From G963675935 sp963803125 (GTDB lineage: Bacteria > Planctomycetota > Planctomycetia > Pirellulales > Thermoguttaceae), in contig CAWDLR010000003.1 in the NCBI GenBank assembly GCA_963803125.1, positions 372,001 through 436,000 of the forward strand: DNA of 64,000 nt. The letters are read 5' to 3'. The position numbers and the translations under genes are program-made. Under the pieces are notes generated by a model. The model made no database searches and was not told the origin of the DNA. It saw nothing but the letters and a program-made list of their open reading frames with translations. This document shows, in pieces, positions 25,854 to 34,361 of this stretch. Position 1 is the first letter of the stretch. Every line of letters begins with the position of its first letter.

Positions 25854-26878
25854 TACCTTCGTTGCGTAACCCTCTCTCCACCGCGACGCTTGATGTCCCA
25901 GAGGCGGACCGTGGTGTCGTAGCTACCGGAAATCAACGCCTCCTCGCGGTGGGCGAACACCAGCGTGGTGATCGAGCCGGTGTGGCCGATCAACTGGCAG
26001 CGCTCCCGTTGCGAAGGAACGTCCCAAACGTGAATCACGTTGCCGCTGCCGGCCGAGGCCAGGGTGTCGGGGCCGCAGAAGCAGAGCGCCATCACGTCGC
26101 CCGGCCGGCCGGGCAGGTCGGCGACGACTCTGGCCGACGCGGCGTCCAGCAGCCGAACGACGCGCGCGTGGCCGCCGGCCGCCAGCAGCTTTCCGTCGGG
26201 CGAATAGGCCAAGGCGAAAATCCGCCGCGCGGAGACCTGCGCGTCGGAGACCTGCTGGCCGCTGGCGGCGTCCCAAATCCGCACCAGCCCGGCGCGTCCG
26301 GCGGCGGCCATCCGCGTGCCGTCGGGCGAGAAGACGATCGTACGGATATCAATGCCCGGGGCCGGCAATTCGCGGATCAGCTTTCCCTGCTCGGCGTCGA
26401 ATAGCCAGACGCTGTCGGCAAAGCCCGCCGCCGCCAGCATTCGTCCATCGGGGCTATAGGCCAGCGTGTCGATCACGGCCGGCAGCCGGTCGGAAGTGCT
26501 TTGCATTTTGCCGGCTGCAACCCGCCAAAAGCAGATGCGCCGATCGGCCCCCGCAGTGGCCAGCACCGAACCGTTGGGCCGGAAGACCGACGCCCGCACC
26601 CAATCGACGTGCGACGCCCAGCGATGAACGAGTTTGCCGCTCGGCAGGTCGAAGACCCGCACGAGATGGTCGTCGCCGACGGCGGCCAGCAGTGTTCCGG
26701 CCGGATCGAGGGCCACGCTCGACACCACCGGAAGCGTCTCCGCCGAACTGAGCGGCGCCAACTGGATGACCTTATTGGGGAGAAGCTGAGGTACGTCTCC
26801 TGCCCGCGCCGCCGTGCCGAGCGCCGTGCCGGCCACGATCAACGCCCCAACGAGCCCGAACGATACGACTGATTTCAT
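25853..26878 (-). CDS. Secreted WD40-repeat protein
   Basis: This 341-residue protein starts at the ATG at 26878 (MKSVVSFGLVGALIVAGTA), which gives a signal peptide. The frame extends to 27064, but the extra residues look non-coding. Seven WD40 blades follow, with typical endings VRVFDLPSGK, ICFWRVAAGK, VWLFDAEQGK, VRIWDAASGQ, VRLLDAASAR, IHVWDVPSQR and VRLWDIKRRG, so a single closed propeller. It is probably a periplasmic protein-interaction scaffold. It is divergent from the sigma-54 activator gene. Confidence 0.85.
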   Translation of the reverse strand: MKSVVSFGLVGALIVAGTALGTAARAGDVPQLLPNKVIQLAPLSSAETLPVVSSVALDPAGTLLAAVGDDHLVRVFDLPSGKLVHRWASHVDWVRASVFRPNGSVLATAGADRRICFWRVAAGKMQSTSDRLPAVIDTLAYSPDGRMLAAAGFADSVWLFDAEQGKLIRELPAPGIDIRTIVFSPDGTRMAAAGRAGLVRIWDAASGQQVSDAQVSARRIFALAYSPDGKLLAAGGHARVVRLLDAASARVVADLPGRPGDVMALCFCGPDTLASAGSGNVIHVWDVPSQRERCQLIGHTGSITTLVFAHREEALISGSYDTTVRLWDIKRRGGERVTQRR

Positions 26879-27127
26879 AGTCAATTCCACCAAAACTGGA
26901 CGGCCGGACACGAACGCGCCCCGTGCGGTTGCGCATTCGTTCTCATTCCACTTATCGGCCAAATCGGACTGACAGCCTGCGGCCAGTTTTGGCGGACGTG
27001 TAAGATGGGAGAAGTGCGTAAAATCAACCGTCGCCGCTCGGGTTGTTGTCAATTTGAGCGGCATGATGTATCATTGTCGCGATGGTGTTGTCAAAGTGAT
27101 TTGCGTTTCTGCCAAGTGAGTTTCGCT

Positions 27128-29141
27128 ATGCAGTCAAGAACGCGACATTCCCTTCCGCCCCGGCCGGCATATCCTCAAGGGCCGGCGGACGATCCGGCCT
27201 TGCTCTCCCTTGCAGCCGACCTGCTCTGGCAAGCGACGCAGATCGAGACGGAGGAGACGCTGCTGGCATGGGCGCTGCCGGCGGTCGGGGCGCTGCTCGG
27301 CGCCGATCACGTCGCTGTGGCCGGGCTGAGCGGCGGGGCGGTGGGCGACGTTGGCCACGTCGGGGACTGCGCAGCAACTGCCGACGGAACTGCTCGCCAG
27401 TGCGCTCGATCGCGAAACCGCCCTGGCCGACCAGGACTGGATTGCCGCGCCGCTGGCGTCGCGGGCGGAGGAGGGGGAGGCGCTCGCGGTCCACTTCGCA
27501 GCGGCGTTTCCCTCGCCCCCAACCCCTCTCCCAAAGGGAGAGGGGGCAAGGAGCGCGCCGTCGCCGAGGCGAGACGGGAAAGAGCTGGCAACGATCGCGC
27601 AGATTGCGCCGATCTTGCACCAATCCCTCGACAACGTCCGCCGCCAATCGCGGCAACGGCGCCGTCTCCGCCGCTTGCAGGCGGTGCTGGAAATCGTCAG
27701 CCAGTGGAACCAGACCAACGAACTGGAACCGCTCCTGATTCAGATGGCCGAGGCGGCGGCGCGGCTGCTGGAAGCCGATCGGGCCAGCATCTTCCTCTGG
27801 GATCGGACGAACCACACGCTGGTGGGCAGGCCGGCGCTCGGATTGCCGCAGGGGGAATTGCGAATCCGCGATGACCTGGGCGTCGTCGGCGAGGTAATTC
27901 GCAGCGGCCAGCCGCGTCGCGTCGATGCGGCCGTCGAGCCGGCGGCCATCGATCACAACGTCGATGCCCAACTCCACTACCAGACGAGGACGCTGCTATG
28001 TGTGCCGCTGCGTGGGCGTGAGGGCGAACTGTTCGGCGCGTTCGAGTTGATCAACAAACTGAGCGGAACGTTCAGCAAGGAGGACGAAGAGGGGCTTATG
28101 GAACTTGCCGCCCACGCGGCAGTGGCGCTGGAAAACGCCCAGGATCGCCGGCAATTGCTCACGGCCAACCGGCAAATGGCCGAGCAGGCGGCCGAGCAGG
28201 TGCGGATGATCGGCGAGAGTCCCGCCATCGAGGCCCTGCGCTCGATCATCCGCCGCGTCGCCGACACCGATCTGGCCGTGCTGATCCTGGGCGAGAACGG
28301 CACCGGCAAAGAGGTCGTGGCCCAGTCGATTCATTATCTCAGCCGCCGCCGCGATCAGCCCTTCGTGGCGGTCAACTGCGCCGCCATTCCGGAGACGCTG
28401 GCCGAGAGCGAACTGTTCGGCCACGAAAAAGGGGCGTTCACCGACGCCCGCGAGACCCGGCAGGGCAAGTTCGAGTTGGCCGCCGGCGGGACGTTGTTCC
28501 TTGACGAGATCGGCGATTTGAGCCTCAGCGGGCAAGCAAAACTGCTGCGGGTGATCGAAGAGAAGGTGCTGGTCCGCGTGGGCGGCTCGATGCCGATCCA
28601 CACCGACGCCCGACTGCTGGCCGCCACGAATCAGAATCTGGCCGAGATGGTTCGCGCCAAACGGTTCCGTGAGGATCTCTACTTCCGCCTGAACGTGGTG
28701 ACGCTCGACCTGCCGCCGCTGCGGGAGCGGCAGGGCGACGTGCTGCTATTGGCCGCGTATTTCTTGAACGACTTCTGCCGCCGGGCGCGGCGGAAGACGC
28801 CGGAACTGAGCGCCGCGGCGCGCAAGCGGCTGCTGGAGCATCCCTGGCCGGGCAACGTCCGCGAACTGCGGAATCTGATGGAACGGCTGGCCTATCTCTC
28901 GACCGAGAGCCGCATCGAGCCGGCCGATCTGGCGTTCATCCTCTCGCCGCGCGGCCAGACGCCCTCGGCCGCCGACCTGAGCCGATCACTGGTCGAGGCC
29001 ACCGCCCAATTCCAGATCGATTACATCCGCCGGCAGATCGAACAGAGCAGCGGCAATATGAGCCTGGCCGCCGACCGACTCGGCCTGCACCGCTCGAATC
29101 TCTACCGCAAGATGCGGCAACTGGGGATGGAGACGGCGTGA
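27128..29141 (+). CDS. Sigma-54-dependent activator with GAF domains, frameshifted
   Basis: The start MQSRTRHSLPPRPAYPQ (ATG 27128) leads into a first GAF-like region (LLSLAADLLWQATQIETEET, GADHVAVAGLSGG). The frame then shifts at a GGGG run (27335-27338): dropping one G continues as RWATLATSGTAQQLPTE and gives 670 residues. A second GAF domain spans about 190-330. The AAA+ domain has Walker A GENGTGKE, the sigma-54 contact loop KGAFTDARE and Walker B TLFLDEIGDL. The C-terminal Fis-type helix-turn-helix is LAADRLGLHRSNLYRKMRQL. No receiver domain is present, so GAF ligands probably control it. A palindromic CCCTCTCCC element (27523-27545) encodes PTPLPKGEG between the GAF parts. Confidence 0.88.
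27523..27545. repeat. Palindromic CCCCTCTCCC element inside the activator gene
   Basis: CCCCTCTCCC, AAA, GGGAGAGGGG. It is in frame and encodes a PTPLPKGEGA peptide. An identical 23-bp copy lies between genes at 29261-29283. Confidence 0.85.
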
Positions 29142-29260
29142 GAATTTGGAGATTCGAAATCTCGAGATTTGAAATTGGAAATCTGAAATTTGGAAATCTC
29201 ATCCCCTGACGCTGAGCCTTGGACCTTGAACCTTGGACTTCCAGCCGCCCTCGCCCCCGG

Positions 29261-29283
29261 CCCCTCTCCCAAAGGGAGAGGGG
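29261..29283. repeat. Palindromic CCCCTCTCCC element, intergenic copy
   Basis: This is the same 23 bp as the copy inside the sigma-54 activator gene, placed between two convergent genes, where it could act as a transcription stop. Confidence 0.8.
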
Positions 29284-29289
29284 AGAATC

Positions 29290-30216
29290 CTATGGCTTCG
29301 CCTTCTTCTCGCTCTTCTCCTGGCTGGCCACTCTTAGCTTGCGGCGGAAGGTGCGGACCTTCTCTTGGACCATCACGGGGACCTTCTGCTTGACGAGATT
29401 GACGCCGTCGAACCAGCCGTAGGGCTCCTCGTAGATCAGGTGGCACTCGATAAACGCGGCGTCGGCGGGCTGCTTGAGTCGGGTGATCTTGGCGTAGCCG
29501 CCGGCGCGAGTGAACGGATGCGGCGGACCCGTCGTGATGTTCGCCTCGGCGTCGCGCAACAGCGGCCGCCATTGGTTCGGATAGTCGGCGTCGTTGTCGA
29601 AGCGCGGATCGATCCGGCCGGCCGCCAGCACCACGTCCTTGCCCCGCGCGAGTATGGAAAACCGCGTCGCGCTCACCTGTACGCGGTCGAAGAGCCAAAA
29701 CGTGGTGTAGAGAAACCGCTCCTCGAGGTCGGCAGTTGTACTGGCGGTCAAATTGCGCTGCTGCGTCTCTTTGTCGGTCAGAGCGCCCGACTTGATGACG
29801 ACGCGGCTCTTCCCGTTCTCCGCGGCCGTCGTCGATTCGAGGAACTGCTTCGAGACCAACGTCTCCCAATCGCCGTGGGCGACGAACCAGACGTCAACGG
29901 TGCGGATGGCGGGCCCCTCGGCTTGCGGCGGCTTGGCATTGCGCACTCGGGTTACAATCGGGGCGTAGTAATCGTTGCCCAGCACATCTTGCAAGGGATA
30001 GCGGTCCCCGGCGATCTGCTCGATTGCCGCAAGTTGCTCGGCCGCATCGAGCCCGTCGGCCATCAGCGGCGGCCGAAGCTTGTACGCCTTGCCGTCCGAC
30101 ATCTTGACCCCTTCAGCCAGCAACTGGTGGAAGACCGGGTTCTCAACGGCCGGTGCCGCGGCGGGGGGAGCGGCTGCCAGAGAGGCCAATACCGATAGGG
30201 CGATTGCGAAATTCAC
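29290..30216 (-). CDS. Secreted protein of unknown function
   Basis: This 308-residue protein starts at GTG 30216, 6 nt after AACGGAGGCC. The signal peptide is MNFAIALSVLASLAAAPPAAA. The mature part begins NPVFHQLLAEGVKMSDGKAY and contains VDVWFVAHGDWETLVSKQFLE and YLIYEEP-like motifs (HLIYEEPYGWFDG). The C-terminus is Lys-rich (QEKSEKKAKP). I do not recognise a named family, though similar proteins are familiar from planctomycetes. It is convergent with the sigma-54 activator gene and divergent from the tetR gene. Confidence 0.65.
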   Translation of the reverse strand: MNFAIALSVLASLAAAPPAAAPAVENPVFHQLLAEGVKMSDGKAYKLRPPLMADGLDAAEQLAAIEQIAGDRYPLQDVLGNDYYAPIVTRVRNAKPPQAEGPAIRTVDVWFVAHGDWETLVSKQFLESTTAAENGKSRVVIKSGALTDKETQQRNLTASTTADLEERFLYTTFWLFDRVQVSATRFSILARGKDVVLAAGRIDPRFDNDADYPNQWRPLLRDAEANITTGPPHPFTRAGGYAKITRLKQPADAAFIECHLIYEEPYGWFDGVNLVKQKVPVMVQEKVRTFRRKLRVASQEKSEKKAKP

Positions 30217-30304
30217 GATGGGCCTCCGTTGGTCGAATCGTTGATGCTCTCGTTGTAAACCTTATGGTCACGGCTGCCAAGGAGATGATTGACTTTGCCG
30301 GTAA

Positions 30305-30320
30305 GTTAGTATACACTCAC
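30305..30320. promoter_or_regulatory. Dyad operator at the tetR promoter
   Basis: GTTAGTATACACTCAC is a GTnAGTnTAnACTnAC dyad (12 of 16 positions symmetric) four bases before the tetR ATG. It overlaps a TATACA -10-like box (30310-30315), with TTGACT at 30289-30294 (spacing 15). Autorepression by the TetR protein is the likely use. Confidence 0.6.
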
Positions 30321-30324
30321 GTCT

Positions 30325-30993
30325 ATGAAAGTCGCTGCGAGACTCTCCGGCCAGGAGCGGCGGGCGGCCATTATCAGGGCCGTGCGGAAGGTCTTTGTCG
30401 AAAAGGGCTTCCGCGGGACGACTACCCGCGAATTGGCCGAGGCGGCCGGTGTGTCCGAGGCGTTGCTGTTCAAGCATTTTCCGAGCAAGGAGGCCCTCTA
30501 TGCCGCGATTCAGGTGTCGTGTTTCGAGGAGGAGGGATCGCGGAACGCCGAGGGGATCGAGACGTTGACGCCGTCGACCGCCTCGCTGGTTCTGCTGGTC
30601 CACCGTTTGGTCTCGCATCTGCTGGCAAACGGCTTGCCCGACGAGAACCAGCAAGCGTTCACGCGGCTGGTGCTTCGCAGTCTGATCGACGAGGGGGAGT
30701 TTGCGCGGTTGGCCGTTCAAGCCGGGCCGTCGCGTTGGGTGCGGAAAGCGGAAGAGTGTCTGCGGGCGGCGGTTGACGCGGGGGACGCGGTGGACGGCCA
30801 GGTTCGCCCGGCGTTGGCCGGTTGGTTCGTTCATCAGATCGCGGCGATGGTCATGATTCACCTGCTGCCCAGCGAGCCGGTCATCGACTTCGGCGTGCCG
30901 CGGGCGGAATTGGTGCATCAGGCCGTCTGGTTTTGCTTGCGGGGTATGGGGCTTAAGGAAGTGGCAATTCGTCGGCATTACCCATGCAGTTGA
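30325..30993 (+). CDS. TetR-family transcriptional regulator
   Basis: This 222-residue protein carries the N-terminal helix-turn-helix RAVRKVFVEKGFRGTTTREL and AAGVSEALLFKHFPSKEALY, standard for TetR repressors. The C-terminal helical domain (about 65-215) would bind the inducing ligand. The gene overlaps the ABC ATPase gene by 10 nt and heads an efflux operon, so it probably represses that operon and itself through the dyad at 30305-30320. No ribosome site precedes the ATG, and a start only a few bases after the -10 box suggests a leaderless message. Confidence 0.92.
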   Translation: MKVAARLSGQERRAAIIRAVRKVFVEKGFRGTTTRELAEAAGVSEALLFKHFPSKEALYAAIQVSCFEEEGSRNAEGIETLTPSTASLVLLVHRLVSHLLANGLPDENQQAFTRLVLRSLIDEGEFARLAVQAGPSRWVRKAEECLRAAVDAGDAVDGQVRPALAGWFVHQIAAMVMIHLLPSEPVIDFGVPRAELVHQAVWFCLRGMGLKEVAIRRHYPCS

Positions 30994-31718
30994 TCCAATT
31001 GCGCAACGTCCGAAAGACCTATACCGTGGGCGAAGTCGAGGTCCATGCGCTGCGCAGCGTCTCCTTGGACATCGATCGCGGCGAGTACGTCGCCCTGATG
31101 GGGCCATCGGGTTCCGGCAAGACGACGCTGATGAATACGCTCGGCTGCCTCGATCGGCCCAACGACGGCAGTTATTTGCTTGACGGGGAGGAAGTGGTCG
31201 AGATGTCGGGCGACGAGCGGGCCCGGCTGCGAAATCGCAAGATCGGCTTCGTCTTCCAGAACTTCAATCTCCTCGCGCGGACGACGGCGATGGAGAACGT
31301 CGAGTTGCCGCTGCTGTATTCCGGCCGTTTCCGCGCCCGGCAGCGGCGCCAACGGGCACGGCAATTGTTGACCAAGGTGGGGCTGGAATCGCGGCTGGAC
31401 CACCAGCCCTCGCAGCTTTCCGGCGGACAGCAGCAGCGGGTGGCCATCGCCCGGGCAATGGCCAACGAGCCGCCGATCCTGCTGGCCGACGAGCCGACCG
31501 GCAACATCGACTCGCACACCAGCCGCGAGGTGATGGATCTGTTTCGCCAACTCAACCAGGAAGAGGGAATTACGATCATCCTGGTGACCCACGACCAGGA
31601 GGTTGCCCGGCACGCCCGGCGGACCGTCGTCCTGCACGACGGCCGGGTGATTTGCGACACGACCAATTTCGCCCAGGCCATCGCCGCCCTGCATCGGCAA
31701 GAGGGAGAGCAACCATGA
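30984..31718 (+). CDS. MacB/LolD-type ABC transporter ATPase
   Basis: This 244-residue ATP-binding subunit has Walker A GPSGSGKTT, Q-loop FVFQNFNLLARTTAMENVELP, signature LSGGQQQRVAIARAMAN, Walker B ILLADEPTGNID and switch THDQEVARHA. The sequence LARTTAMENVELPLLYSG is typical of the MacB/LolD/FtsE group. It overlaps the regulator gene by 10 nt and the membrane-fusion gene by 4 nt (ATGA), so the genes are translationally coupled. It would power the permease encoded at 33064. Confidence 0.95.
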   Translation: MQLIQLRNVRKTYTVGEVEVHALRSVSLDIDRGEYVALMGPSGSGKTTLMNTLGCLDRPNDGSYLLDGEEVVEMSGDERARLRNRKIGFVFQNFNLLARTTAMENVELPLLYSGRFRARQRRQRARQLLTKVGLESRLDHQPSQLSGGQQQRVAIARAMANEPPILLADEPTGNIDSHTSREVMDLFRQLNQEEGITIILVTHDQEVARHARRTVVLHDGRVICDTTNFAQAIAALHRQEGEQP

Positions 31719-32952
31719 AGCGTTTCTTTTTTTGGATGATCGTCGCCGGGATCGTCGTCGCCGCCGGCGCCGCCGGCTACAGCAAGTTGCACGGCGCGAA
31801 GCAGGACCCCGACAGCCTGTATCGGACCATGAAGGTCCGCCGCGGCGAAATCCGCAGCATCGTCACCGCCACCGGGCCGGTGCAGCCGGTCCTGAGCATC
31901 CAGGTCGGCGCGTTCGTCTCCGGGCCGATCAAGGAGGTCAAGTCCAATTTCAACGACAAGGTGAAAAAGCACCAGGTCATCGCCCTGGTCGATAAGCTGA
32001 TCCCGACGGCCCAACGCAACCAGGCCAAGGCCGCGCTCGAATGCGCCCGCGCCAATCTGCTGGAAGCCACCGCCAAGCTCAAACAGGCGAAGAGGGATTG
32101 GGAGCGGCGCAGAAGCTGCTTCCCAAGCGGGCGATCTCCGACAGCGATTACGACACCGCCGAAGCCGCTTACGAAACGGCCAAGGCCAACGTCGAGGTCT
32201 GCAAGGCGACGATCGAGCAGAACCAGGCCGCCCTGAACATGGCGCAGAGCAATCTCGACTATACCGTCATCGAGGCGCCGGACGACGGCATCATCACCGA
32301 CCGCAAGGTCGATCCGGGCCAGACCGTGGCCTCGCAGTTCCAGACGCCGGTGCTGTTCGTGGTCGCTCCCGGCCTCGATAAGAAGGTCAACGTCCAGGCG
32401 GCGGTCAACGAGGCCGACATCGGCATGATCCGCGACGCCCAGTCGCGCAAAGAGCCGGTCACTTTCACCGTCGATGCCTATCCCAACGACACCTTCCACG
32501 GCAAGATCGCCCAAGTACGGTTGACGCCGACGACGGTGCAGAACGTGGTGACCTACACGGTGATCGTCGAGGCCCCGAACCTGGAGATGAAACTGCTGCC
32601 GGGGATGACCGCCAATTTGACGTTCCAGATCGAGAAGCGCACGGGGAAGTTGAAGGTCCCCAACGCGGCACTGCGCTTCTTCCCCAAGCCCAACCAGGTC
32701 CGCCCAGGCGACGTATCGATTCTCGACGGCATTTCGCCCGACAACAAGGAGGCCCGCGAAGCCGAGGCGGCCGAGGACGACCCGGCGGCAAGGGAACGCG
32801 CGCGGAAGCAACGCTACGTGTGGGTGATCGACGGCGAATTACTCAAGGCGGTGAAGATCACCACCGGACTGAGCGACAAGGCCTACACCGAGGTCGTCAA
32901 CGGCGATCTCAAGGACGGGCAAGCGGTGGTTACCGGGATGAAGATCCATTAG
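31715..32952 (+). CDS. MacA-like efflux membrane-fusion protein, frameshifted
   Basis: It starts at the ATG at 31715 inside the ATPase stop. The N-terminal anchor is RFFFWMIVAGIVVAAGAAG. The lipoyl half-motif VRRGEIRSIVTATGPVQPV and a coiled hairpin (AKAALECARANLLEATAKLK) follow. The frame then breaks at 32102-32108: one G is missing in GAGCGGCGCAG. With it restored, the next frame continues as AQKLLPKRAISDSDYDTAEA and runs through the beta-barrel (TVIEAPDDGIITDRKVDPGQ) to the stop, giving 412 residues. It links the inner-membrane pump to an outer-membrane channel not encoded here. Confidence 0.88.
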
Positions 32953-32968
32953 AAGCTGTTTTGCAACC

Positions 32969-33032
32969 CGTAGGTTATGCTTCAGCATAACAAGAACCAG
33001 AACCAGGTTGTTATGCTGAAGCATAACCTACG
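32969..33032. repeat. Palindromic element, CGTAGGTTATGCT family, copy 1
   Basis: Perfect 23-bp arms CGTAGGTTATGCTTCAGCAT (plus AAC) face each other around an 18-nt loop. Each arm also contains a small TATGCTTCAGCATA hairpin. It lies between the fusion-protein and permease genes. A second copy is at 57236-57303. Confidence 0.92.
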
Positions 33033-33063
33033 CGTTTGCTGGTTGTGACTTAGTGAGCGGCGT

Positions 33064-34311
33064 ATGAATCTCCTACTGATTCTGCGAGTCGCCTTTCGGG
33101 CGTTGTCGAAGAACAAGATGCGGGCCGGGCTGACCGTGCTCGGGGTCGTCATCGGCGTGGCCGCGGTGATCTTGTTGGTTTCCATCAGCCAATCGGCCGG
33201 GCGGATGATCCAGGACCAGTTTCAGAACATGGGCACGAACCTGGTGATCGTGTTTTCGGGCAGCCGGCGGGCCGGCGGCGTGGCCAAGGGGGCAAAGAGC
33301 ATTATCACGTTGACGCCGGCCGACGCCGACGCCATGGTCGAGGAATGCCCCACGGTGCTCTCGGCCTCGCCGATCCTCTTTGCCAGCGGCCAGGTGATCG
33401 CGGGAAACCAGAATTGGTCGCCGGACCGCATTCTCGGCGTCAACCAGAATTACCTGACCGTGTCGAACTCGCAACTGGCCGCCGGCGATTTCTTCACCGC
33501 CGCCGACTTGCGCGGCGCTGCCAAGGTATGTGCGATCGGCAAGACCGTGGCGAAGAACCTCTTTCAGAACTCCCAGTGCGTCGGCGCGACAATTCGCATC
33601 AAGAGCATTCCCTTCACGGTAATCGGCGTTCTCGAAGCGAAGGGGGCGAATCTCTTCGGCCAGGACCAGGACGACGTCGTGCTGGCCCCCTGCACCACCA
33701 TCGCCAAACGCATCTACGGGATGCCCTTCAACAACGTGCACGGAATCCACGTCGTGGCGCATTCGCCCGATCAGATGCAGCAGATGGAGGAGGAGATCAG
33801 ACTGCTGATGCGGCAACGGCACCGGCTGGGCGATCGCGACCCCGACGATTTCGATACCTTCAACAGCTCGGAAGTCATGAAGGTGCTGGGAGTGATTACG
33901 CTGGTGATGACCGTGCTGCTCGGCTCGGTGGCCAGCGTGTCGTTGGTCGTCGGCGGGGTGGGCATCATGAACATCATGCTCGTCTCGGTGACCGAGCGGA
34001 CGCGCGAGATCGGCATTCGCCTGGCCGTCGGCGCCCGCTCGCGCGACATCCTGCGGCAATTCCTGGTCGAGGCGGTCGTGCTTTCGCTGGCCGGCGGGGC
34101 GATCGGCGTCGGCCTGGGCATCTTGGCGGCGATCGGGGCCACGCATCTGGTCAGCATGTTGTTGGGCGGAATCGAATGCCCGATGACCATCTCGCTGACC
34201 GCCATCCTCATCGCCTTGGCCTTCTCGGGATCGGTGGGCATGTTCTTTGGCTACTACCCCGCCCGCAAGGCCAGCCGGCTCGATCCAATCGAATCGCTCC
34301 GCTACGAATAG
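33064..34311 (+). CDS. MacB-type ABC transporter permease
   Basis: This 415-residue protein begins with a cytoplasmic N-terminus and a first membrane helix (MRAGLTVLGVVIGVAAVILL). A large periplasmic MacB-PCD domain covers residues 45-275. Three more helices follow at about 285-315, 335-365 and 375-400, forming the FtsX domain with VGGVGIMNIMLVSVTERTRE and GIRLAVGARSRDILRQFLVE. It ends YYPARKASRLDPIESLRYE, typical of the family. It works with the ATPase and fusion protein encoded just upstream to export a lipid, peptide or antibiotic-like substrate that cannot be named. Confidence 0.94.
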   Translation: MNLLLILRVAFRALSKNKMRAGLTVLGVVIGVAAVILLVSISQSAGRMIQDQFQNMGTNLVIVFSGSRRAGGVAKGAKSIITLTPADADAMVEECPTVLSASPILFASGQVIAGNQNWSPDRILGVNQNYLTVSNSQLAAGDFFTAADLRGAAKVCAIGKTVAKNLFQNSQCVGATIRIKSIPFTVIGVLEAKGANLFGQDQDDVVLAPCTTIAKRIYGMPFNNVHGIHVVAHSPDQMQQMEEEIRLLMRQRHRLGDRDPDDFDTFNSSEVMKVLGVITLVMTVLLGSVASVSLVVGGVGIMNIMLVSVTERTREIGIRLAVGARSRDILRQFLVEAVVLSLAGGAIGVGLGILAAIGATHLVSMLLGGIECPMTISLTAILIALAFSGSVGMFFGYYPARKASRLDPIESLRYE

Positions 34312-34361
34312 GCGCAAGCGTCAAGAAATCGACGGTGGCAATCGCTGCCGGCTGGTTCGGG

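Noticed and set aside
29150..29210. AAATCTG-type repeats after the activator gene as regulatory sites
   Set aside because: They are simple degenerate tandem repeats in a convergent intergenic gap and also occur at 25793-25853.
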